Assembly: GCF_002195995.1 (NCBI RefSeq)
Contig: NZ_NHON01000067.1
Coordinates: 2,156-36,086, forward strand
Length of the DNA stretch: 33,931 nucleotides
Source of the DNA: Inquilinus limosus
GTDB lineage: Bacteria; Pseudomonadota; Alphaproteobacteria; DSM-16000; Inquilinaceae
Reading direction: 5' to 3'
The translations under genes were made by a program, and so were the position numbers. This document shows positions 9,643 to 15,696 of the stretch, piece by piece. Within the stretch, counting starts at the first letter, position 1. Every line of letters begins with the position of its first letter. The notes beneath the pieces were generated by a model, which was not told the origin of the DNA, ran no database searches, and was given only the letters and a program-made list of their open reading frames with translations.

Positions 9643-10677
9643 ATGCCAAATCTTATCCTGGGCGGACTGGGCGACGACATCCTTGTCGGTGGCACCGGTG
9701 ACGATCTGATCATCGATCCCTGGGGCAATGACCGGATCAATGGTGATCTGGGCAACGACACGATCCTGGCAGGCGAAGGCAACGACGTCGTCAAGGGTGG
9801 TGGCGGCCTCGACAACATCGATGGCGGCTCAGGCAACGATCTGATCCGCGGCGACGACGGCAACGATATCCTCACGGGCAATCTCGGCGACGACACCGTC
9901 CGGGGCGGCACCGGGGACGACCACATCAACGGCGACCAGGGCAACGACACCCTCTACGGCGACGACGGCAACGATTTCATCTTCGGTGGCCAGAACATCG
10001 ACCATCTCTATGGCGGCGCCGGCAACGACCATCTCTTCGGCAGCGAGGGCAACGATGCCCTCCATGGCGGCCTGGGCGACGACGTCCTCGCCGGCGACAA
10101 CGGCCGCAACACGCCGCGCACCGATGTCGGCGAGGGCAATGATAAGCTCTACGGCGACTCCGGCAACGACACCCTCATCAGCGGCGACGGCAGGGACTAT
10201 CTGACCGGCGGCGCTGGCGACGACACCTTCCTGTTCCGTTTCCACGACCCGAAGTTCGGCTCGATCCAGGGCTTCACCACCGTCACCGACTTCGACGCGG
10301 CGCACGACAAGTTCGCCTTCGACGCGAAGGGCATCGGCACCGACGGTGCCGGCGCGAACTTCGTCAACCACGCCAGCGGCGGGTCGGGCAGCGCGGTCGA
10401 CACCTTCTACAGCGGTGCGGCCTCCGGCGCGAATGGCGAGCATGTGGTCGTGGTCACCGACCAGGGCTTCGCCTCGGGCTCCGCTGCGGCGCAGGGGATC
10501 TCCGGCGAGGCCGCCGGCGACATCATCGCCTATTACGACAGCAAGAGCGGCACCGCGAACCTGGCCTATGTCACCTCGGCCAACCATGCGGACGTCTTCG
10601 CCGAGCTGAGCAATGTGCACAGCGTGGACGACCTGGCCGCGCTGCATCTGACGGCGTCGGACTTCACCTTCGTCTGA
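9643..10677 (+). CDS. Small RTX (glycine-rich nonapeptide) calcium-binding protein
   Basis: A 344-residue protein that begins almost directly with RTX repeats: residues 6-195 are nonapeptides of the form GG-G-D-L (for example GGAGNDHLF, GDDGNDFIF), which form calcium-bound beta-rolls outside the cell. Residues 196-344 are non-repetitive, starting GDDTFLFRF and TVTDFDAAHDKFAF, as in the serralysin-type C-terminal secretion region. The protein ends LTASDFTFV, an Asp followed by hydrophobic residues, the usual end of PrtDEF substrates. No signal peptide or catalytic domain is present. The exporter genes at 21068-24182 are candidates for its secretion. A strong AAAGGAG precedes the ATG, and a terminator separates it from yghU. 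Confidence 0.9.
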   Translation: MPNLILGGLGDDILVGGTGDDLIIDPWGNDRINGDLGNDTILAGEGNDVVKGGGGLDNIDGGSGNDLIRGDDGNDILTGNLGDDTVRGGTGDDHINGDQGNDTLYGDDGNDFIFGGQNIDHLYGGAGNDHLFGSEGNDALHGGLGDDVLAGDNGRNTPRTDVGEGNDKLYGDSGNDTLISGDGRDYLTGGAGDDTFLFRFHDPKFGSIQGFTTVTDFDAAHDKFAFDAKGIGTDGAGANFVNHASGGSGSAVDTFYSGAASGANGEHVVVVTDQGFASGSAAAQGISGEAAGDIIAYYDSKSGTANLAYVTSANHADVFAELSNVHSVDDLAALHLTASDFTFV

Positions 10678-10699
10678 TCCGACAGGCCTTTACGGGACC

Positions 10700-10732
10700 G
10701 CGCCCCGCCTTCATGGCGGGGCGCTTCCTTTT
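10700..10732. terminator. Terminator between the RTX gene and yghU
   Basis: A 10-bp perfect GC-rich stem (10700-10709 and 10715-10724) with a TTCAT loop is followed by TTCCTTTT. It lies 22 bases after the RTX stop and faces the convergent yghU gene. Confidence 0.85.
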
Positions 10733-10753
10733 GGACCTCCCCTGCCCTGCGGC

Positions 10754-11632
10754 TCAGCTCCGGGCGGCGAGCTTGTCCTGGGTCCGGGTCTCGAAGTCGC
10801 TGGCGTCATGCCGCTCGTGCAGTTGCTCCGACGGATCGCCGGACAGCCGGTTGACGATGCGGCCGCGCTTCACCGCCGGCCGGGCGTCGATCGCCTTGGC
10901 CCAGCGCTGCACGTTCGTGTAGCTCGCCAGGTCGAGGAACTCGTCGGCGCGGGTGTAGGACCGGCCGAGCGCCAGGCCGCCGAACCACGGCCAGCAGGCC
11001 ATGTCGGCGATGGTGTAGTCGCCGCCGGCGACGTACTCGCTCTCGCCCAGCCGCCGGTCGAGCACGTCGAACAGGCGCTTGGCCTCCATCGAATAGCGGT
11101 TGATCGCGTATTCGATCTTCAGCGGGGCATAGACGAAGAAATGGCCGAAGCCGCCGCCGAGGAAGGGGGCGCTGCCCATCTGCCAGAACAGCCAGGACAG
11201 GGTCTCGGCGCGGGCCGGGCCGGCTTCCGGCAGGAAGGCCCGGAACTTCTCGGCCAGATGCACCAGGATGGCGCCGGATTCGAACACCCGCACCGGGGCC
11301 GGGCCGCTGCGGTCGACCAGAGCCGGGATCTTCGAGTTCGGGTTGGCGTCGACGAAGCCACTGCCGAACTGGTCGCCGTCGCCGATGCGGATCGGCCAGG
11401 CGTCGTATTCGGCGCCGCTGTGGCCAGCGGCCAGCAGTTCCTCGAACAGGATCGTGACCTTCTGGCCGTTCGGCGTCGCCAGCGAGTAGAGCTGGAACGG
11501 GTGGCGGCCGACCGGCAGGTCCTTGTCATGCGTCGGGCCGGCGATCGGGCGGTTGATGCTGGCGAACTGGCCGCCGCTCCCCTTGTCCCAGGTCCAGACC
11601 TTCGGCGGCACGTAGTCGGGGGAATCACTCAT
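10754..11632 (-). CDS. yghU: Glutathione-dependent disulfide-bond oxidoreductase YghU-like
   Basis: A 292-residue glutathione S-transferase-fold protein of the YghU/Nu class. Typical features are the long N-terminal extension ending near DLPVGRHPFQLYSLATPNGQ, the thioredoxin-like domain with NPNSKIPALVD and FESGAILVHLAEK, and the helical domain with GGGFGHFFVYAPLK, YTIADMACWPW and a C-terminal arm. YghU uses glutathione to reduce disulfides and organic peroxides in the cytoplasm. It has GGGAG upstream of the ATG and no operon partner: a terminator lies downstream and the next gene upstream is more than 100 bases away. Confidence 0.95.
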   Translation of the reverse strand: MSDSPDYVPPKVWTWDKGSGGQFASINRPIAGPTHDKDLPVGRHPFQLYSLATPNGQKVTILFEELLAAGHSGAEYDAWPIRIGDGDQFGSGFVDANPNSKIPALVDRSGPAPVRVFESGAILVHLAEKFRAFLPEAGPARAETLSWLFWQMGSAPFLGGGFGHFFVYAPLKIEYAINRYSMEAKRLFDVLDRRLGESEYVAGGDYTIADMACWPWFGGLALGRSYTRADEFLDLASYTNVQRWAKAIDARPAVKRGRIVNRLSGDPSEQLHERHDASDFETRTQDKLAARS

Positions 11633-11737
11633 GCTCTTGGCTCCCGGTGGGGCTGAGAGGGAATCACGGGTGTTGGATAGAGCGTCGACCCTAGACCCCG
11701 ATCGCCCAGGAATGAAGCCCTTCCGTTGCCATCGCGT

Positions 11738-12289
11738 TCATGGTCTGGGTTTGTTCCGTTCACAGGGCGACCGCGGCGCGCGATCGGCCGCGGTATAGCG
11801 CAGCAGGAGGCGCTGCAGCCGGCCGCGGCTGCCGTCGGCAGAGAAGTCGACCGCGGTCAGCGCCACCTGGGCCGAGGGGAAGCGCCACAGCCGCGTCACC
11901 AGGCCGGACTCGACGACGCAGCTCTCGGCCGGCGGGCCCAGCCGGGCGTGCAGGTCGTTGACGAAGGATTGCAGCTCCGACGGTCCCGGGATCGGCGAGC
12001 GCCGCTCGAACAGGATCTGGGCCAGCCGTCCGTCCTGCCGCGCCAGCTCCGGCACCAGGTCGAAGGCGATGCCGCCGACCACCACGTCCCGCACCATGCG
12101 CTCGGCATAGAGCGGGCCGAAGTCCCAGGGCGGCGACAGCGGCACGGCCTGCGGCAGGGCGGCGTCGACCTGCTGCGCGGTCATGCCCCAGCTCAGCCCG
12201 TCCCAGCCGCGGATGTCGGTCTCCGCGGCAAAGGCATGAGACAAGAGCAGAAGCCAGGCCGGCGCGAGAGCCAGGCCGAGGCGCCTCAT
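11738..12289 (-). CDS. Secreted protein of unknown function, last gene of the rlmN operon
   Basis: A 183-residue protein with an N-terminal signal peptide (MRRLGLALAPAWLLLLSHAF, cleavage probably after the next AA). The mature part starts ETDIRGWDGLSWGMT and contains an alternation of short strands and helices (FDLVPELARQDGRLAQILFERR; SFVNDLHARLGPPAESC), a layout common to small periplasmic proteins that monitor or bind ligands. I do not recognise a named family. Its ATG overlaps the stop of the upstream membrane-protein gene as ATGA (12286-12289), which indicates translational coupling. A longer frame to 12634 exists but is only a shadow of the two upstream genes. Confidence 0.7.
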   Translation of the reverse strand: MRRLGLALAPAWLLLLSHAFAAETDIRGWDGLSWGMTAQQVDAALPQAVPLSPPWDFGPLYAERMVRDVVVGGIAFDLVPELARQDGRLAQILFERRSPIPGPSELQSFVNDLHARLGPPAESCVVESGLVTRLWRFPSAQVALTAVDFSADGSRGRLQRLLLRYTAADRAPRSPCERNKPRP

Positions 12290-12555
12290 CCCCGGTGCAC
12301 GATATGCGGCCGCTGCCCGTCGAGGCGCGGCCAGCGGATGAAGGCGATGACCCAGAGCACGATGACGTCGAGATAGGGCACCAGCAGCAGGATCGACCAC
12401 AGCGGCGTCACCCGCGCCTTGACCAGCGCATAGGCGGCGAAGCTCATCAGCATCACGATGTAGACGCCGATGACCAGGTTGGTGCCCCAATGCGGCAGGT
12501 CGCCCATCCAGCCGGGGCCGTAGATTCGGGACAGGGTCTCGAGCACGTCGCTCAT
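12286..12555 (-). CDS. Small two-helix membrane protein, second of a tandem pair
   Basis: An 89-residue protein with two membrane helices (about residues 23-45 and 53-72) and the motif LWSILLLVPYLDVIVLWVIAF followed by IRWP. The same W-LL-LVP...F-RWP pattern occurs in the 72-residue protein encoded just upstream, so the two are probably paralogues. The pattern resembles small DUF805-like or YqaE-like membrane proteins but is not a confident match to either. The start overlaps the upstream stop as ATGA (12552-12555) and its stop overlaps the next start in the same way. Function unknown. Confidence 0.72.
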   Translation of the reverse strand: MSDVLETLSRIYGPGWMGDLPHWGTNLVIGVYIVMLMSFAAYALVKARVTPLWSILLLVPYLDVIVLWVIAFIRWPRLDGQRPHIVHRG

Positions 12556-12770
12556 CGCTTGCCCTCCCCCAGTGCCATGATCGCCGGCCAGCGCCGGAAC
12601 AGCAGCACGGCGAAGACCAGCATGACGCCGACATGCGGCACCAGGGCCAGCAGCGCCCAGCCGCGGGCCAGGCCGGCGCGGCCCAGCATGCGGGCCAGGG
12701 CCGGCATCGCCAGCAGGGCGAAGAGCAGCGCCCAGGCGCCCGGGGTCTGGAAGAATTCGGCGAGGGTCAT
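12552..12770 (-). CDS. Small two-helix membrane protein, first of a tandem pair
   Basis: A 72-residue protein with helices at about residues 11-29 and 38-58. It carries GWALLALVPHVGVMLVFAVL followed by LFRRWP, matching the motif of its downstream neighbour. The ATG at 12770 comes 10 bases after the rlmN stop with no clear ribosome site, so translation probably depends on ribosomes finishing rlmN. It appears to be part of a four-gene unit with rlmN. Function unknown. Confidence 0.68.
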   Translation of the reverse strand: MTLAEFFQTPGAWALLFALLAMPALARMLGRAGLARGWALLALVPHVGVMLVFAVLLFRRWPAIMALGEGKR

Positions 12771-12780
12771 GCGCGAGCGA

Positions 12781-13932
12781 TCAGTGCACGACGGCCGCCG
12801 CCGCGGCCGCGGCGCGCTGCGAGGCGCGTTGGCGCACGCTGTCCGACTTCAGCTGGCCGCAGGCGGCGAGAATGTCGCTGCCGCGCGGCGTCCGGATCGG
12901 GCTGGCGTAGCCGGCCTCCATCAGGATGTCGGCGAAGCGCTCGATCGCCTCCGGCGTCGAGCATTCGAAGGGCGCGCCCGGCCAGGGGTTGAAGGGGATC
13001 AGGTTCATCTTCGCCGGGATGCCCTTGAGGATGCGCACCAGCTGGCGGGCATCGGCCGGGGTGTCGTTGACGTCCTTCAGCATCACGTACTCGAAGGTGA
13101 TGCGGCGGGCGTTGTTGACGCCGGGGTACTCGCGGCAGGCGTCCAAGAGCTCCTTGACCGGGTACTTCTTGTTGATCGGCACGATCTGGTCGCGCAGTTC
13201 GTCGGTCACGGCGTGCAGCGACACCGCCAGGTTCACCCCCAGCTCCTCGCCGCAGCGCTTCATCATCGGCACCACGCCGGCGGTCGACAGCGTGATGCGG
13301 CGGCGCGACAGGGCGATGCCCTCCGGGTCCATCACCAGCTTCAGCGCGCGCTTGACGTTCTCGAAATTGTACAGCGGCTCGCCCATGCCCATCATGACGA
13401 TGTTGGTGAGCCGGCGGTCATCCCCTTCCCGCCCCCAATCCTCCAGGATGTCGCGGGCCAGCATGACCTGGCTGACGATCTCCGAGGCTTCGAGGTTGCG
13501 CACCAGGCGCTGGGTGCCGGTGTGGCAGAACTTGCAGGTCAGGGTGCAGCCGACCTGGGAGGAGACGCAGAGCGTGCCGCGGTCCTCCTCCGGGATGTGC
13601 ACCGACTCGATCTCCTGTCCGTCTTCCATCCGGGCCAGCCACTTCTTGGTGCCGTCGAAGGAGTCCTGCTGCCGCACCACCTGCAGCCGGTCGAGGGCGA
13701 AGCCGTCCGCCAGCTTGGCGCGCAGGCCCTTGGCCATGTCGCTCATCGCCTGGAAATCGGTGGCGCCGCGCTTGTACATCCAGCCGAACAGCTGGCGCGC
13801 GCGGAACGCCGGCTCGCCCAGGCCCGCCAGCGTCTCCGCCAGCTCGGTACGGTCGAGACCGATCAGGTTGATGCGGCCGTCGGCGCGGGGCGCGGGCGGC
13901 GCGAAGGTGGTGGCGTGCGTTTCGATACCCAT
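12781..13932 (-). CDS. rlmN: RlmN, dual-specificity 23S rRNA A2503 / tRNA A37 C2-methyltransferase
   Basis: A 383-residue radical-SAM methyltransferase that adds a C2 methyl group to A2503 of 23S rRNA and A37 of some tRNAs. The radical-SAM cysteines are Cys129, Cys133 and Cys136 (GCTLTCKFC). The methyl-carrying and resolving cysteines are Cys122 (LCVSSQVGC) and the Cys of ILAACGQL near the C terminus, so both mechanistic pairs are intact. The ATG at 13932 has GGAGG four bases upstream. A start at 13974 would lie inside a strong hairpin and is unlikely. It leads a four-gene minus-strand unit with small membrane proteins. Confidence 0.97.
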   Translation of the reverse strand: MGIETHATTFAPPAPRADGRINLIGLDRTELAETLAGLGEPAFRARQLFGWMYKRGATDFQAMSDMAKGLRAKLADGFALDRLQVVRQQDSFDGTKKWLARMEDGQEIESVHIPEEDRGTLCVSSQVGCTLTCKFCHTGTQRLVRNLEASEIVSQVMLARDILEDWGREGDDRRLTNIVMMGMGEPLYNFENVKRALKLVMDPEGIALSRRRITLSTAGVVPMMKRCGEELGVNLAVSLHAVTDELRDQIVPINKKYPVKELLDACREYPGVNNARRITFEYVMLKDVNDTPADARQLVRILKGIPAKMNLIPFNPWPGAPFECSTPEAIERFADILMEAGYASPIRTPRGSDILAACGQLKSDSVRQRASQRAAAAAAAVVH

Positions 13933-13962
13933 GGGACCTCCGGAAGGCCCAGAAATGGCGAT

Positions 13963-13996
13963 GGCCCCTTCCATCCGGAAGGGGCCGGGCCGTTTT
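13963..13996. terminator. Hairpin terminator between the IalB-family gene and rlmN
   Basis: A 10-bp perfect stem (13963-13972 and 13977-13986) with an ATCC loop. On the plus strand it is followed by GGGCCGTTTT; on the minus strand the T run is weaker. It lies after the stop of the IalB-family gene and probably ends that transcript before rlmN. Confidence 0.6.
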
Positions 13997-14038
13997 ACAT
14001 CAACAGCGGCGGCCTGGCGACCGCCGGGACGGCTGCGG

Positions 14039-14575
14039 TCAGGCGCCGCAGGCCTTGGCGATCTCGCCCAGCGCCGCCGAGATGCCGGCGAGCGAGAAGG
14101 TGTAGTTGGTGCCGGTGCCGCGCGAGGAGGTGGCCTTGACCGTCATGGTCGACCCGCCCTTCATCGCCGCGACCAGCGCGTCGTCCGCCGCCGCGTCGCG
14201 CGACCAGGCGGTGTTGCCGTCGGTGAACAGCTGGAAGTTCTTGCCGCCGATGGTCAGGGTGACGTCGGCGCCCTGCTTCAGCGTGTAGCCGACCTGCAGG
14301 CTGACGACGTTCTTCTGCTTCTCCGTCGGCCGGTTGGTGACCAGGATGAACACGTCGCCATGGCGGACATTGGCCGGCTCGGCCTTGGTCGGCTTCGAGG
14401 CGATGTAGCAGGCCTTGCCGCCGTTCTCGGTGAACTGGAAGGCGTGCCAGTCGCGGCTGGAGGAGATGTACTGCACGTTCTGCGCCGAGGCCGTTCCCGG
14501 CACGGCGACACCGGCGGCCACGGCGAGGCCGGCCAGGGCACCGAGGACAAGATTGCGAGGACGGGTTCTCAGCAT
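14039..14575 (-). CDS. IalB-family (invasion-associated locus B) secreted protein
   Basis: A 178-residue protein with a signal peptide (after MLRTRPRN, a hydrophobic run ending VPGTASAQ) and a compact mature domain. The domain reads [10 protein letters not shown], then [62 protein letters not shown] and a final Cys close to the C terminus. This fits the invasion-associated locus B family common in Alphaproteobacteria. Despite the name, most members occur in non-pathogens and their periplasmic role is unknown. The ATG at 14575 gives a proper signal peptide; a longer frame adds an unlikely leader. It appears to be a single-gene unit. Confidence 0.82.
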   Translation of the reverse strand: MLRTRPRNLVLGALAGLAVAAGVAVPGTASAQNVQYISSSRDWHAFQFTENGGKACYIASKPTKAEPANVRHGDVFILVTNRPTEKQKNVVSLQVGYTLKQGADVTLTIGGKNFQLFTDGNTAWSRDAAADDALVAAMKGGSTMTVKATSSRGTGTNYTFSLAGISAALGEIAKACGA

Positions 14576-14944
14576 AGCGCCACTCTGATTCGGGGTTGCA
14601 GGCTGGACGACTCGGCCCGAGGCGACCCCACGACATACATGGAATTGTGCGTGACGGGAACCACCCGAACGCATACCGGATTGTTATTCCCGTCCTATCG
14701 CCGCCCGGGCGCAGCCGGACGCGCCCCGCCCCCTCACCCAGAGGCACAAGCGCCTCCGACCTCTCCCGCAAGCAGGAAAGGCAAAACTATCTGGTCCTGG
14801 CATCTGACCCTGCAACCCACACCGTCATTGCAACCCCGGCCTTGAGCCGGGGGAAGCAATCCATGCAGCAGCATGAGCGGATCGATGGATGGATTCGTCG
14901 GCTGCGCCTCCTCGCAATCACGGTGAGGGGAGGCACCAGGGTGA
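14576..14944. other. 369-bp intergenic region
   Basis: No gene is supported. The right side carries the degenerate REP-like pair described separately. The left side must hold the promoter of the IalB-family gene, but no clear -35/-10 pair was identified. Confidence 0.6.
14822..14923. repeat. Degenerate REP-like inverted pair
   Basis: CCGTCATTGC (14822-14831) is inverted at 14914-14923 with one mismatch. Inside, CCCCGGC-CTTGA-GCCGGGG (14834-14852) forms a hairpin flanked by ATTGC and GCAAT, and AATCCAT (14858-14864) is inverted at 14889-14895. The wording CGTCATTGC ... AAGCAATCCAT and CGTCGGCTGCGCCTCCTCGC is typical of dispersed palindromic repeats in Alphaproteobacteria, as I recall them. 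Confidence 0.55.
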
Positions 14945-15610
14945 TCAACTGCTGTCCGGTTTCGACGGCGGCGGCAGGGGCAGCCCAGCGGCAGAGTCGT
15001 CGAGCGGGCGAGGCCGATCCTCCGCCGGCTCGGGCTCGGCGGTCTCCGCCACGACCTCGACGGTCACCGCCTCATCGGCCCATCCCGGCGGCAGCCAGGA
15101 CGGGTCGGGCGGGAAGCCAATCTTCCGGCTCACCTCGCGCACGAATTCCTCCGGCGACAGCAGGTCCAGCCGCACGTCGAGAACCTCGTCCTCGACCAGC
15201 CTCTCCCGGACCAGCAACCGGACGCGTTCGGCGTCTTCCGGCTCGGCGGACCTGGCGATCGCCTTGACCGCGATCTCGACCGCCTGCTCCCGCTTCGCCC
15301 GGCGGCGTTCCTGCTCACCGGATGCGATCCGCGCCTGCATGCGCAGGTAATAGTCGCGCCGGATCCGCTCGGTCATCGCGATCGACAGGCGCACCGAGCG
15401 GGAGAGACGGGACTGCATCAGCGGATAATCCGGCATCTCGGCGCCGCGCAGGATCTGCTCATGCTCCCGCACGGTGGCCCGCATGGTGCGGATGTCGAGA
15501 TCCACCACCTCGCGCAGCCGGTCCAGCGCCCACTCCGTCCAGTGCAGGTCGGTGTCGCGGGGCCGGGTCTCGCCGGAGGGAGTCTGCGCCTCATCCATAG
15601 AACGTATCAT
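14945..15610 (-). CDS. Unknown protein, largely helical and charged
   Basis: A 221-residue protein with no family I recognise. The first half is rich in helix-forming charged residues (WALDRLREVVDLDIRTMRA; LSIAMTERIRRDYYLRMQAR; EQERRRAKREQAVEIAVKAI), suggesting coiled coil. A middle segment VRERLVEDEVLDVRLDLLSP and EEFVREVSRKIGFPPDPSW follow, and the last 50 residues are acidic and Pro-rich. It resembles phage- or plasmid-type helper proteins in style only. The start is uncertain: ATG at 15610 or 15598, neither with a good ribosome site. A CGTATC/GATACG inverted repeat overlaps the first choice. Confidence 0.65.
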   Translation of the reverse strand: MIRSMDEAQTPSGETRPRDTDLHWTEWALDRLREVVDLDIRTMRATVREHEQILRGAEMPDYPLMQSRLSRSVRLSIAMTERIRRDYYLRMQARIASGEQERRRAKREQAVEIAVKAIARSAEPEDAERVRLLVRERLVEDEVLDVRLDLLSPEEFVREVSRKIGFPPDPSWLPPGWADEAVTVEVVAETAEPEPAEDRPRPLDDSAAGLPLPPPSKPDSS

Positions 15611-15620
15611 GAACGATACG
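15603..15620. promoter_or_regulatory. Inverted repeat over the start of the unknown gene
   Basis: CGTATC (15603-15608) is inverted at 15615-15620 with a six-base centre that includes the proposed ATG. It also reads as two direct copies of GAACG-ATC spaced about one helical turn apart. It could be an autoregulatory operator. Confidence 0.3.
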
Positions 15621-15696
15621 CAGCCGGCCGGCAATGAACATTGTGTTTGCACGAAGCCGGAGGGCCGGGCGCCCGCGACGCCCGGCTCCGGGAAGG

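Noticed and set aside
12290-12634. N-terminal extension of the secreted protein in the rlmN operon
   Set aside because: The extension is Arg-rich shadow of two membrane-protein genes, and the start at 12289 gives a clean signal peptide and an ATGA overlap.
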